DNA of 56,070 nucleotides from assembly GCA_903856295.1 (NCBI GenBank), contig CAIOBP010000030.1:1-56070 (forward strand). The letters run 5' to 3'. Under the pieces are notes generated by a model. The model was not told the origin of the DNA, did no database searches, and saw nothing but the letters and a program-made list of their open reading frames with translations. Position 1 is the first letter of the stretch. Each line of letters begins with the position of its first letter. Below are positions 26,227 through 34,559 of this stretch, in pieces. Both the position numbers and the translations under genes were made by a program. The DNA is from an uncultured Rhodospirillales bacterium. Lineage in GTDB: Bacteria > Pseudomonadota > Alphaproteobacteria > Azospirillales > Azospirillaceae.

Positions 26227-26293
26227 AGGATAGGTTTTAAGTCAAAAAATTGTGCCGAAAAACTGCACCGGGAGCATCTGACGGACAGAGGCC

Positions 26294-26716
26294 ATGGCCA
26301 TCACCGCGACATCGAGCGTCACGCCGCTACCGCAGCTCACGGCGCTCCAGGCAAAGCAGATCACCGAACCCCCTCAGGTTGAGACGGCCAAAAAGCCGAC
26401 TCAGGTGGGCGCCTATGCCAGTCCGGTCTATAAGTTCGATCCCCTCGCCAAGCTGTCCATCGAGCTTATCCGCGACACCAGCACCGGCAGTGTCGTCAAT
26501 CAGATTCCCTCGGAACAGGTCATCCAGAGGTACCGCCTCGGTCTGATGACCGCGCCCAACAGCGGCGCCAACGCCGACAGCAGCAAGACCAGCAGCGAGC
26601 ATCAGGCCGCCGCCGCTCTTGGCGCGATCAAAGCCGCGCCTGCCGCCGCCCCCGCGATAGCCTCCCGAGGCGGTTCGGCGGCGGTTGCCGGGGCCTCCGT
26701 GTCGATCAGGGTCTGA
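26294..26716 (+). CDS. FlaG-like protein (putative flagellar)
   Basis: The 140-residue protein has a disordered N-terminus, then a central region (about 50-85) reading YKFDPLAKLSIELIRDTSTGSVVNQIPSEQVIQRY. This mirrors FlaG: a beta segment, a D.TG turn and an IP.E motif leading into a helix. The C-terminus is Ala-rich and low-complexity. FlaG proteins affect flagellar filament length or assembly. No other flagellar genes are in the window, so the call is on motif only. It ends 11 bp before the radical SAM gene. Confidence 0.6.
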   Translation: MAITATSSVTPLPQLTALQAKQITEPPQVETAKKPTQVGAYASPVYKFDPLAKLSIELIRDTSTGSVVNQIPSEQVIQRYRLGLMTAPNSGANADSSKTSSEHQAAAALGAIKAAPAAAPAIASRGGSAAVAGASVSIRV

Positions 26717-26727
26717 TCACGGCCGGC

Positions 26728-27591
26728 ATGATCCACTACGATTTCCCGCTCTGGCGTCCTCCTTCGGAGGGCGACAACCTGATCATTCAGGCGACACTGG
26801 GCTGCCGCTACAATCACTGCTCCTTCTGCTCGATGTACAAGGAGAAGGGCTATCAGGCCCGGCCGCTGGAGGCGGTGCTCGCCGACATCGATCAGGCCGC
26901 CCGCGAGTGGCCCGCCGCCCGCCGGGTCTTTCTCGCCGATGGCGACGCCTACAACCTGCCCAGCGACACCCTGCTGGCCATCGCGGACCGGCTCAAGCAG
27001 CGCTTTCCGGCGCTTCAGCGGATTTCCGCCTACGCCACCCCCTTCAACATTCTCGCCAAAACCCCCGGGGAGATCGCAGCCCTGAAAGCGGCCCGGTTGG
27101 GGCTGGTCTATCTCGGAGTCGAAAGCGGCGCCGACCGGATGCTGAAGGCGATCGCCAAGGGCTCGGCCAAACAGATGGAAGCGGCGCTGGCCCGCGCCCG
27201 CGAAACCGGCCTCAAGGTTTCGGCCACCGTAATTCTCGGTCTCGGCGGTCAAACCCACTGGCGGGAACACATCGAAGCCACCGCCGAACTGATCAGCCGT
27301 CAGCCGCCAACCTACCTCTCGACCCTGCAACTGGTGCTCGACCCCGCCGTCGCCCCCGGCTTTCTCGACCGTTTCGGTGAGCCGTTCCTGTGGCAGGATG
27401 ATCGGGGCATCCTCCAGGAACTCCGCCTGCTGATCGAACGCCTCACCCCGTCCGCGCCGGTCATCTTCCGCTCCAACCACGCCAGCAACGCCCTGGCCCT
27501 GGCCGGCACCCTGCCCAAAGATCGCGACAAACTCCTGGCCGAAATCGACGGCGCCCACAGTCTCCGGCCCCGCTGGCTGCGCGGACTGTGA
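26728..27591 (+). CDS. Radical SAM protein (Elp3/HemN-like fold)
   Basis: The 287-residue protein has the radical SAM cluster motif CxxxCxxC (CRYNHCSFC, residues 26-34), preceded by IIQATLGC. It then has LADGDAYNLP, YLGVESGADRMLKAIAKG and VILGLGGQTHWREH, typical of the radical SAM partial TIM barrel. It lacks a B12 domain or a C-terminal twitch cluster. The substrate is unknown. It follows the FlaG-like gene by 11 bp and may share its transcript. Confidence 0.9.
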   Translation: MIHYDFPLWRPPSEGDNLIIQATLGCRYNHCSFCSMYKEKGYQARPLEAVLADIDQAAREWPAARRVFLADGDAYNLPSDTLLAIADRLKQRFPALQRISAYATPFNILAKTPGEIAALKAARLGLVYLGVESGADRMLKAIAKGSAKQMEAALARARETGLKVSATVILGLGGQTHWREHIEATAELISRQPPTYLSTLQLVLDPAVAPGFLDRFGEPFLWQDDRGILQELRLLIERLTPSAPVIFRSNHASNALALAGTLPKDRDKLLAEIDGAHSLRPRWLRGL

Positions 27592-27650
27592 GGTGAGGAC
27601 GGAGAGGCGATGGCAAGGGCGCGCGCCTATGGGGCAGCGCCCCTTATGTC

Positions 27651-28724
27651 CTACTCCAACGACGCCAACCGCGAAGCCTCATCTTCCGAGACCAAAGCGT
27701 CGATCACCTCATCAAGGGCTTCCCCCAGCATCACCTTGTCGATCTTGTAGAGCGTCAGATTGACCCGGTGGTCGGTGACCCGCCCCTGGGGAAAATTGTA
27801 GGTGCGAATGCGCTCCGACCGGTCGCCGGAGCCGACTTGCGACTTGCGGTTGGCCGCACGCTCGGCATCCTTGGCGGCACGCTCCTGGTCATAGAGCCGG
27901 GAGCGCAGCACGCGCATCGCCTTGGCCTTGTTCTTGTGCTGGGATTTTTCATCCTGTTGGCAGACCACCAGCCCGGTGGGCAGATGGGTGATGCGCACGG
28001 CGCTGTCGGTGGTGTTGACCGACTGGCCGCCGGGACCGCTGGAGCGGTAGACGTCGATGCGCAAATCCCGCTCGTCGATCTGAATATCGACCTCCTCGGC
28101 CTCGGGCAGCACCGCCACCGTCGCCGCCGAAGTGTGAATCCGGCCGCTGGCCTCGGTCTGGGGCACGCGCTGAACCCGGTGGGCGCCGGACTCGAACTTC
28201 AGCCGGGCGAAGACATTGCGGCCGGTGATCGAGGCGATGGCCTCCTTGTAGCCGCCGATCCCGGTCTCGGAGACATCCATGGTCTCGAAACGCCAGCCCT
28301 TGAGCGCGCAATAGCGGCGGTACATCTCGAACAGTTCGGCCGCGAACAGCGCCGCCTCGTCGCCACCGGTGCCGGCGCGGACTTCGAGAATCGCGTTCTT
28401 CTCGTCGGCCTCGTCCTTGGGCAGCAGGGAAATCAGGGTCTGACGCTCCAACTCGGGAATCGTGCGGCCATAGGCCCGCACTTCCTCCTCGGCCAGGGAG
28501 CGCATCTCGGAGTCGGTTTCCGGATCGGCGATCATCGCTTCCAGGTCGGCCATCTCGGCCCGGGCCTTGCGCACCGCCAGAATCGCCTCGGCCACCGGCG
28601 TCAGATCGGCATATTCCTTGGAAAGCTTGGCAAAACTCTGAGCATCGCCCATGCCCCTGCCGAGAGTATCGCGCAACTCGTCGTGACGGGCCAGAACCTT
28701 GTCAAATTTCTCATCTAGATTCAA
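27651..28724 (-). CDS. prfA: Peptide chain release factor 1
   Basis: The 357-residue protein has the GGQ motif in [17 protein letters not shown], used for peptidyl-tRNA hydrolysis, the release-factor domain with [24 protein letters not shown], and the [17 protein letters not shown] segment. RF1 length and sequence class indicate recognition of UAA and UAG. The usual downstream prmC methyltransferase gene is not next to it; the next gene is a convergent radical SAM gene. Confidence 0.97.
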   Translation of the reverse strand: MNLDEKFDKVLARHDELRDTLGRGMGDAQSFAKLSKEYADLTPVAEAILAVRKARAEMADLEAMIADPETDSEMRSLAEEEVRAYGRTIPELERQTLISLLPKDEADEKNAILEVRAGTGGDEAALFAAELFEMYRRYCALKGWRFETMDVSETGIGGYKEAIASITGRNVFARLKFESGAHRVQRVPQTEASGRIHTSAATVAVLPEAEEVDIQIDERDLRIDVYRSSGPGGQSVNTTDSAVRITHLPTGLVVCQQDEKSQHKNKAKAMRVLRSRLYDQERAAKDAERAANRKSQVGSGDRSERIRTYNFPQGRVTDHRVNLTLYKIDKVMLGEALDEVIDALVSEDEASRLASLE

Positions 28725-28956
28725 TGACTTGAGTCCTTATTCTCGGAACAGGGCGCGCCCCCGGACCTTCAGGCCAAGACGAAGTCGTTCGGACTCGCGA
28801 GCGGACTTCCCGGACAGGCACCCGGGCTTGGAGCGATCGGGTTTTGAAGCAAGGCAAACCACTGTTTGCGGAAATCCGGGCCAAGCTGAGGTGCGGCAAA
28901 CGAGACACCCGCCGCATCCCCTTGCGTCGCAAGGAAACACGGCGGGGCCTTCATTA
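28725..28956. other. tRNA-Met to prfA intergenic region
   Basis: This 232-bp gap lies downstream of the tRNA and upstream of prfA. Nested GC-rich inverted repeats (CCCGCCG/CGGCGGG around CCTTGCG/CGCAAGG, about 28908-28946) follow the tRNA and may act in 3' processing or termination. No gene is evident. Confidence 0.5.
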
Positions 28957-29033
28957 TGGTAGCGGAGGAGGGATTTGAACCCCCGACACAAGGATTATGA
29001 TTCCTCTGCTCTGACCAGCTGAGCTACTCCGCC
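28957..29033 (-). tRNA. tRNA-Met (CAT), elongator type
   Basis: The 77-nt cloverleaf reads GGCGGAG acceptor, a TAGCTCAGCTGGTCAGAGC D arm, anticodon loop ATCATAA with anticodon CAT, and a GTTCAAATC T arm, with CCA encoded. The sequence resembles elongator tRNA-Met of alphaproteobacteria, though a CAT anticodon can also belong to tRNA-Ile2. Confidence 0.9.
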
Positions 29034-29112
29034 GCAAATCGTTGGGTCTTCTAGGAAACCTCCGGGCGTTTGTCAAGCCGCAGTCTTGCCCGTCCGCAGA
29101 TATCAGCGCCCT

Positions 29113-29152
29113 CAAAAAAAGGAAAAGGCTCCAACCCGGTAAGGTTGGAGCC
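29113..29152 (-). terminator. Intrinsic terminator after atpF
   Basis: A perfect 10-bp stem (GGCTCCAACC/GGTTGGAGCC) with a 6-nt loop is followed on the minus strand by TTTTCCTTTTTTT. It lies 34 bp past the atpF stop. Confidence 0.9.
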
Positions 29153-29185
29153 CGAACCATCGAGCGAAAACGGCGCCGGACACCC

Positions 29186-29668
29186 TTAGTTGAGCATCGC
29201 GCTCAGGCCGTTCAGGCTGCTGTCGAGCAGCGGATCCTGCTCATTCCTGGCCAGACGCTCCTCGAACAACCGGCGGCTGGCGGCGATGGCGACGTCAACG
29301 GCGGCGTTGCGAACCTCGGACAGCGCCGAGGCCTCGGCCTGGGCAATCCGGTCGATCGCCTGCGCTTCACGACGCTTGATCGCCACCTGCACCTCTTCGT
29401 CCGCACGCGTCAGCACGCGCTCGGCCTCTTCGCGGGCATAGGCGAGAATCTTCTCCGCCTCTTCCTCGGCCTCGGTCTGGCGCTTGACGCATTCGGCGAG
29501 GACCCGCTCGGCATCTTCGCGCAACGCCCGGGCGTCGTCGAGTTCCCGGCGGATTCTATCCCCCCGTTGATCGAGCCCGCCGACCAGCAGCGCTCCGACC
29601 TTCTTGAAGGTCAGCGCGACAAACACAAAGAAAGCGACCGCGACCCAGAAAGTTGCATCCTGAAACAT
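29186..29668 (-). CDS. atpF: F0F1 ATP synthase subunit b
   Basis: From the ATG preceded by AAGGAG at 8-nt spacing this is a 160-residue protein. It has one N-terminal membrane helix (FWVAVAFFVFVALTF) and a long charged coiled coil (LDQRGDRIRRELDDARALREDAERVL...), the peripheral stalk of F0. The sequence FWVAVAF and the EVRNAAVDVAIAASRRLF ending identify subunit b rather than the b-prime paralogue. The b-prime gene and atpB are not seen here. It is separated from atpE by 344 bp and has its own predicted promoter. Confidence 0.92.
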   Translation of the reverse strand: MFQDATFWVAVAFFVFVALTFKKVGALLVGGLDQRGDRIRRELDDARALREDAERVLAECVKRQTEAEEEAEKILAYAREEAERVLTRADEEVQVAIKRREAQAIDRIAQAEASALSEVRNAAVDVAIAASRRLFEERLARNEQDPLLDSSLNGLSAMLN

Positions 29669-29782
29669 TAACCACACTCCTTAATCGCGGCCCTCACGGC
29701 CGCGCCGACAGCGGACCGGTCGAGTTCAACTCCGGCCAACCGGGCCGCCACCCTCCGTGCGAGGTCCGTAGCCTACGGTTTC

Positions 29783-29818
29783 ACACACAACGATGTCAAG
29801 ACACACAACGATGCCAAG
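29783..29818. repeat. 18-bp tandem duplication in the atpF leader
   Basis: ACACACAACGATGTCAAG (29783-29800) is followed directly by the same unit with one T-to-C change (29801-29818), within the long leader between the predicted promoter and the atpF ATG. Confidence 0.85.
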
Positions 29819-29869
29819 CCGCGCGCCCATCTGCGAAATACGGACGAACGAATACGGCCGAACGCCGGG

Positions 29870-29897
29870 ATCATACAAATGAGTTGTTTTTTGTCAA
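29870..29897 (-). promoter_or_regulatory. Strong sigma-70-type promoter upstream of atpF
   Basis: On the minus strand TTGACA (29897-29892) and TATGAT (29875-29870) are separated by 16 bp, a near-consensus arrangement. Transcription would begin about 195 nt before the atpF ATG. Confidence 0.65.
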
Positions 29898-30012
29898 GGC
29901 ACTAACACCCCGGCGACCGGCGCGCACCGGGAATGACAGATCGCGCGCCGGCACCAGCCGCCGCTCGCGGCCGTGCGGCGACGGCTCAGGCCGCCGCCCA
30001 AAACGCGCGGGC

Positions 30013-30237
30013 CTAGGAAAACAGGATCAGGAACGCCACCAGCAGCGCGAACAGCGCCACCGCCTCGGTCATCGCGAAACCGAGAATGCCAATCGGAAAA
30101 ATCTGTTTCTGCGAGGCCGGATTGCGGCCGATCGCCGTCACCATCGAGGAAAACAACTGGCCGATTCCGAGACCGACGCCAGCCAGCGCAATCATCGCAA
30201 CCCCGGCTCCGAGAAACTTTGCCGCTGCGGGATCCAT
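30013..30237 (-). CDS. atpE: F0F1 ATP synthase subunit c
   Basis: The 74-residue protein is a two-helix hairpin (about residues 8-32 and 50-73) with the polar loop GRNPASQKQ and the essential carboxylate Glu in [10 protein letters not shown]. The residues near the Glu are apolar, so a proton rather than a sodium c-ring is likely. An AAAGGAA ribosome binding site precedes the start. In most relatives it lies between atpB and the b-prime/b genes; here atpB is absent upstream, where an AT-rich gap and phoH occur. Confidence 0.95.
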   Translation of the reverse strand: MDPAAAKFLGAGVAMIALAGVGLGIGQLFSSMVTAIGRNPASQKQIFPIGILGFAMTEAVALFALLVAFLILFS

Positions 30238-30527
30238 CGAATTGTTCCTTTCAGTTCATAACAACAAGACCATACGCACCCAATGGCGCCGATGTCTCCG
30301 ATCGACATGGCAGGACCACAACATGCGCTCACCGAAGCAACCTAACACAAGCAAAATAACGTCGCCAACAAAAATAGGATATAGCAGAAGTCACTATATG
30401 ACTAACCATAGTAAATACTACGTACACACCTTCACATGAGTATGACAACTTACTTCACATCTCCACTACACGACTTCACCTACGAAACCGCACGTAAGGA
30501 GGTGCCATCGACGCCCCGCATCCGGAG
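30238..30527. other. AT-rich gap between phoH and atpE
   Basis: This 290-bp stretch is much more AT-rich than the rest of the window and must hold the atpE promoter, though no single element stands out. No ORF looks coding. The minus strand contains CACCTCCTTA (about 30494-30503), by chance or otherwise identical to the 16S anti-Shine-Dalgarno end. Confidence 0.4.
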
Positions 30528-31274
30528 TCACAACACGGCCAGCATCGTGGCGACCAGCGGATGACGGACGATGTCGCGATCGTCGAGACGCACCACCGCG
30601 ATGCCAGGCAGAGCGCCGAACCGCCGCGCGATTTCGGCCAGTCCGGACATGCCTTCCAGCAGATCGCTCTGGTCGGGATCGCCGGTCAGCACCATGGTCG
30701 AATGCCAGCCAAGCCGGGTCAGCAGCATCTTGATCTGGCCGTAAGTGCAGTTCTGGGCCTCATCGATCACCACGAAGGCGTTATTAAGGGTGCGGCCGCG
30801 CATGTAGCCGACCGGCGCGATTTCGATGGTGCCCTCGGCGATCAGGGCGCGCAGGCGCTTGCCGCCCATGCGCTCGGACAGCGCGTCGTAGAGCGGGCGC
30901 AAAAACGGCGCCATTTTCTCGGCCATGTCGCCGGGCAGGAAACCGATGCTTTCCCCGGCCTCGATCGCCGGACGGGTCAGCACGATGCGGTCGACACGGC
31001 CCTCGTCGAGCGCATCCACCGCCGAACTGATCGCCAGATAGGTCTTGCCGGTGCCCGCCGGCCCGACCGCCACCGTCAAATGATGGTCGGCGATGGCGTC
31101 CATCAGCCGCTTCTGATTCACGCCCTGGGGCTTGACCCTGCGAACATAGCTCTGCTCGCGACGCTCCTCGCGGTCCTCAAGCGGGGTCCAGCCAGTGCCG
31201 CGCGGAAACAGCGGCTGAACCTTGGAGTCGACGCTCGGATCGGCAGACAGGGTACGGGTGATGCGCTTGGCCAT
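30528..31274 (-). CDS. phoH: Short PhoH-family ATPase
   Basis: From the ATG preceded by GTGGAG this is a 248-residue protein with Walker A GPAGTGKTYLA, RPAIEAGESIGFLPGD, and Walker B VVIDEAQNCT. It lacks the N-terminal extra domain of YbeZ-type proteins (about 330 residues) and the PIN domain of long PhoH2 proteins. The family are cytoplasmic RNA-linked ATPases of uncertain role. An intrinsic terminator stands 48 bp upstream of the start, on the coding strand. Confidence 0.9.
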   Translation of the reverse strand: MAKRITRTLSADPSVDSKVQPLFPRGTGWTPLEDREERREQSYVRRVKPQGVNQKRLMDAIADHHLTVAVGPAGTGKTYLAISSAVDALDEGRVDRIVLTRPAIEAGESIGFLPGDMAEKMAPFLRPLYDALSERMGGKRLRALIAEGTIEIAPVGYMRGRTLNNAFVVIDEAQNCTYGQIKMLLTRLGWHSTMVLTGDPDQSDLLEGMSGLAEIARRFGALPGIAVVRLDDRDIVRHPLVATMLAVL

Positions 31275-31913
31275 GGGGAACTCCACGAAATGAGCGGCGC
31301 CCCGCGCCCGCGCCGTCCGGCCAATAAAAAAGCCCTCCACGGCCGGGAGGGCTTCGATGGTCGAACGGAGAAGAGGCGGGAGAGCGGCGAAAGGTGGCAG
31401 CACAGGAACAGGAAGAGGTTCGGACCCGGGGGCGACATCCGGCCCGCGCTCTCGAAGACCACGGCGCGGCCGGCAAAGGCGGCGATGGATAAGGGCCGGG
31501 TGTCACGGAATTGTTTCTCCGCATCAGAACCGAACTGCGATCAGTTTCGCCAGCGCCGAACCATTTGTCACCTCACATTTAGGTGCTAAACAAAAATTTA
31601 ACCCAAGGTCTGGTATCGCAGCCACTGGCTGCCCACGAATTCGGCTCAGGCCGCCCGCTTCGGCGACAAAGCGCTCTCCCGGCGCGCTCATTACGGATGT
31701 TGCCAATACGACTCGGCCGCAGCCTCATGGCGCATCTGGCGCGGAAAGGGCTTCCATTGCTACAGTTTGTGTTGTAGGAACATGGCGACGCAAAACATCG
31801 CGTCGACTACTTTAATTGAGTCGGCGTTTTCGTGTCACCCCGATGGGACGGTTCGCCCCGGGGAGGCAGTTCTGGAGCGAACCCGCGTCAGGGGAGCCCA
31901 AGCGGAGGAAACG
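31275..31913. other. Divergent phoH-minC intergenic region
   Basis: This 639-bp stretch holds the phoH leader with its intrinsic terminator (31322-31354), an AT-rich patch near 31575-31605 with a CACCT/AGGTG inverted repeat, and the upstream region of minC. Two GANTC sites (31708-31712 and 31817-31821) lie in the minC-proximal half. No ORF in it shows coding character. Confidence 0.5.
31322..31354 (-). terminator. Intrinsic terminator upstream of phoH
   Basis: On the minus strand a 9-bp stem (AAGCCCTCC/GGAGGGCTT) with a 7-nt loop is followed by TTTTTT. It ends 47 nt before the phoH start codon, so it either ends a separate minus-strand transcript or attenuates phoH. The plus-strand side has no T-tract. 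Confidence 0.8.
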
Positions 31914-32705
31914 GTGGCGACTGATACCGAAAACGTCTCCGAGCGGGACGCATCGTTTCAGCTCCGCGGCGGCTCTTTCACGCTGATGGTGCTGAAGCTG
32001 ACCGGCCCCGCCTCGGAAGCCTTCTTCGTCAAGCTCGGCGACAAGATCCGTCAGGCCCCCAACTTCTTCCGCAACGCGCCGCTGGTGCTTGATCTCGACG
32101 GCATGCCCGGCAACGAGCTAGTCGATTTCGCCGATCTCAAGGCACGACTGCGCGAACACGGGCTGATCGCCCTCGCCGTCCAGGGCGGCATTCATCGCCA
32201 TCAGGAAGCGGCGCTGCGGGCCGGCCTGCCTCTGGTGCCCGCCGCCGGACGGGCGATCAAGCTCGATCCGGGCGCCACCGCCGCGACCGCTCCCCAATCC
32301 GCCGGACGCCCGCCGCCACCGCCGGCCGCAAGGCCCGCGCCGGACGCGGTCGGCCGCCCCGCCATGGTCATCAACGAACCGGTGCGCTCGGGCCGGCAGA
32401 TCTACGCCCCCGGCGGCGATCTGGTGGTCACCGCCATGGTCAGCGCCGGGGCCGAGTTGCTCGCCGATGGCCATATTCACGTGTATGGCGCCTTGCGCGG
32501 CCGGGCCCTGGCCGGCTTGGCCGGCGACACCAGCGCCCGCATCTTCTGCCTCAGCCTGGAAGCCGAGATGGTTTCGATCTCCGGCCTTTACCGGGTCAAT
32601 GAGGATATTCCCCCGGCGATCGTCAAAAAGCCGGCTCAAATCTACCTGAAGGACGGGTATCTCAGCATCGACCCGTTTTCCGACCGTTTCTCGGGCAATT
32701 CCTAG
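31914..32705 (+). CDS. minC: Septum site-determining protein MinC
   Basis: From the GTG preceded by GGAGG at 5-nt spacing this is a 263-residue protein. An N-terminal FtsZ-inhibiting domain (SFQLRGGSFTLMVLKL, NAPLVLDLDGMPG) is joined by a Pro/Ala-rich linker (about 120-155) to the MinD-binding C-terminal beta-helix (GRQIYAPGGDLVVTAMVSAGAELLADGHIHVYGALRGRALAGLAGD). It blocks Z-ring assembly near the poles. Longer in-frame starts (31767, 31782) are possible but lack a binding site. It leads the minCDE operon. Confidence 0.93.
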   Translation: MATDTENVSERDASFQLRGGSFTLMVLKLTGPASEAFFVKLGDKIRQAPNFFRNAPLVLDLDGMPGNELVDFADLKARLREHGLIALAVQGGIHRHQEAALRAGLPLVPAAGRAIKLDPGATAATAPQSAGRPPPPPAARPAPDAVGRPAMVINEPVRSGRQIYAPGGDLVVTAMVSAGAELLADGHIHVYGALRGRALAGLAGDTSARIFCLSLEAEMVSISGLYRVNEDIPPAIVKKPAQIYLKDGYLSIDPFSDRFSGNS

Positions 32706-32745
32706 CCACGGTTGTTAGTCAACCCCATTCACAGGAGAAGGCTCC

Positions 32746-33558
32746 TTGGGCCAAATCATCGTGATGACATCGGGCAAAGGCGGGGTGGGCAAGACGACCT
32801 CTAGCGCCGCCTTTGCGACCGGTTTCGCCCTCCGTGGTCATAAGACCGTGGTGATCGATTTTGACGTCGGACTGCGCAACCTTGATCTGATCATGGGTTG
32901 CGAGCGCCGCGTCGTGTTCGACTTCATCAACATCATCAATGGCGAGGCCAAGCTTCATCAGGCGCTGATCAAGGACAAGAAGGTCGAGAACCTTTACATC
33001 CTGCCCACCTCCCAGACCCGCGACAAGGATGCCCTGACCAAAGAGGGCGTCGAGAAGGTGATGGAGGAGCTGCGCAAGGAGTTCGAGTTCATCATCTGCG
33101 ACTCCCCGGCCGGCATCGAGAAGGGCGCGCTGATGGCGCTCTATTTCGCCGATCAGGCGATCATCGTCACCAACCCCGAAGTGTCGTCGGTGCGCGACAG
33201 TGACCGCATCCTCGGCATGCTGGCGGCGCGCTCGCGCCGGGCGGAACTGGGGCTGGAACCGGTGGTCGAGCATCTGCTGCTCACCCGCTACGATCCCTAC
33301 CGGGTCGAGCGCGGCGAAATGCTGAATGTCGACGACGTGCTGGAAATCCTGGCGATTCCGCTGCTGGGCGTGATCCCCGAGAGCAAGGAGGTGCTGCGCG
33401 CCTCCAACGTCGGCATGCCGATCATTCTCGACGACGAGAGCAACGCCGGACAGGCCTACGCCGACGCCGTCGGCCGCTTCCTCGGCGAGGACATCGAACA
33501 CCGCTTCATCAAGCCGCAAAAGCGTGGGCTGTTCGCCCGGCTCTTCGGGAGGATGTAA
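32746..33558 (+). CDS. minD: Septum site-determining ATPase MinD
   Basis: The 270-residue protein has the deviant Walker A SGKGGVGKTTSSAA, switch regions VVIDFDVGLRNLDLIMG and FIICDSPAGIEKGA, and a C-terminal amphipathic membrane-targeting helix ending RGLFARLFGRM. It binds the membrane when ATP-loaded, recruits MinC and is displaced by MinE. A TTG start is used, supported by AGGAGAAGG and by the N-terminus MGQIIVMTSGKGG. Its stop overlaps the minE start by one base. Confidence 0.97.
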   Translation: MGQIIVMTSGKGGVGKTTSSAAFATGFALRGHKTVVIDFDVGLRNLDLIMGCERRVVFDFINIINGEAKLHQALIKDKKVENLYILPTSQTRDKDALTKEGVEKVMEELRKEFEFIICDSPAGIEKGALMALYFADQAIIVTNPEVSSVRDSDRILGMLAARSRRAELGLEPVVEHLLLTRYDPYRVERGEMLNVDDVLEILAIPLLGVIPESKEVLRASNVGMPIILDDESNAGQAYADAVGRFLGEDIEHRFIKPQKRGLFARLFGRM

Positions 33559-33908
33559 TGAGAATTTTCGACTTCTTCAGGCCATCCAAACCCAAGGAAA
33601 CGGTCACTTCGGCGCATCACGCCAAAGAGCGGCTCCAGATCGTCATGGCCCACGAGCGGGCCGGCCGCGATGCCCCCGACTTCCTGCCCCTGCTCCAAAA
33701 GGAGCTGCTGGAAGTGATCGCCAAATATGTCGACGTCGACCAGAACCGGGTCGAGGTCAAGCTCGACCGCAACAACGACTTCTCGACTCTCGAGGTCAAC
33801 ATCGAGTTGCCCTCCTCGAAAAAGGGCGAGCCGTTGCGCATCAAGGCGTCGACCTCGCGGGAGCCCGCGAGCAAGGACAAGCCGAAGGAGAAAGAGGCCG
33901 TCGCCTGA
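33558..33908 (+). CDS. minE: Cell division topological specificity factor MinE
   Basis: The 116-residue protein begins with the amphipathic membrane-binding segment MRIFDFFRP, has the MinD-contact helix with AKERLQIVMAHERAG, and the conserved dimer domain with ELLEVIAKYVDVD. The Lys/Glu-rich C-terminal tail (about 25 residues) is longer than in E. coli MinE (88 residues). It stimulates MinD ATPase and sets the pole-to-pole oscillation. It ends the minCDE operon. Confidence 0.95.
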   Translation: MRIFDFFRPSKPKETVTSAHHAKERLQIVMAHERAGRDAPDFLPLLQKELLEVIAKYVDVDQNRVEVKLDRNNDFSTLEVNIELPSSKKGEPLRIKASTSREPASKDKPKEKEAVA

Positions 33909-33914
33909 GACTGA

Positions 33915-33970
33915 CCGCTTTCCAAAGGCCCCCGGCCTTTGGCGGGGGCAAGGGGCAAAACCCCTTGCCT
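33915..33970 (+). repeat. Dispersed palindromic element, copy 2
   Basis: TTTCCAAAGGCC...GGCCTTTGGCGGG is followed by a second stem CAAGGGG/CCCCTTG. It begins right after the minE stop and precedes the molybdenum hydroxylase genes. Confidence 0.85.
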
Positions 33971-34091
33971 TTCTTTTGGGCAGACCACCCCACAGCTTGC
34001 GGGGGTTGCAAACGACGGCCCGCTCCGGCATCACTTCCCCCCCGCCCTGCCGCTCCCCGGGGGGTGTGGCGTCAGCATGGGAAGACCGGGC

Positions 34092-34559
34092 ATGGTGAGT
34101 TTGACGGTCAACGGCAAAACGGTCAGCGTCGAGACCAGCGGCGACACGCCGCTGCTTTGGGTGCTGCGCCAGCATTTCAAACTCCAGGGCACCAAATTCG
34201 GCTGCGGCATCGGCCAGTGCGGCGCCTGCACCGTGCTGGTCAACGGCGCGGTGGTGCGGGCCTGCTCGGTGACCATCGCCGCGGTCGATGGCGCGACCGT
34301 TCAGACCATCGAGGGCTTTGACAATGGCGGCGACGCCATCGCCGAGCGGGTCAAGGCCGCCTGGATCGCCGAGCAGGTGCCCCAATGCGGCTATTGCGTG
34401 CCCGGCATGATCCTGTCGACGGTGGCGCTGCTGCGCAAAATCCCCAATCCCACCGACACCGAGATTGACGGCGCAATCACCAATCTCTGCCGCTGCGGCA
34501 CCTATGACCGCATTCGCAAGGCGATTCACCGCGCGGCCGCTGGCGGAGCCGCGCCATGA
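34092..34559 (+). CDS. (2Fe-2S)-binding subunit of an IorAB-type molybdenum hydroxylase
   Basis: The 155-residue protein has a plant-type ferredoxin domain with FGCGIGQCGACTVLVNG and a later Cys, then a helical [2Fe-2S] domain with CGYCVPGMILS and LCRCGTYDRI. This is the isoquinoline 1-oxidoreductase alpha type, a small separate electron-transfer subunit. The start at 34092 gives the usual MVSLTVNGKTV; an ATG 15 bp upstream is possible. It overlaps the large subunit gene by 4 bp. Confidence 0.92.
   Translation: MVSLTVNGKTVSVETSGDTPLLWVLRQHFKLQGTKFGCGIGQCGACTVLVNGAVVRACSVTIAAVDGATVQTIEGFDNGGDAIAERVKAAWIAEQVPQCGYCVPGMILSTVALLRKIPNPTDTEIDGAITNLCRCGTYDRIRKAIHRAAAGGAAP

Larger units (their letters stand above)
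29669..30012. other. atpE-atpF intergenic region
   Basis: This 344-bp stretch sits where many alphaproteobacteria carry the b-prime gene. No b-prime frame can be found on either strand. It contains a predicted minus-strand promoter (29870-29897) and an 18-bp tandem duplication (29783-29818). Confidence 0.6.

Noticed and set aside
29669-30012. A decayed b-prime (atpF') gene between atpE and atpF
   Set aside because: No frame on either strand shows a membrane helix followed by a charged coiled coil.
30494-30503. Minus-strand CACCTCCTTA, identical to the 16S rRNA 3' end
   Set aside because: Only ten bases match, with no other rRNA-like sequence around them. Most likely chance.
31177-31524. A minus-strand ORF of about 115 codons upstream of phoH
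   Set aside because: It runs through the terminator stem and into phoH in another frame, with Arg/Ser/Pro-rich low-complexity sequence.
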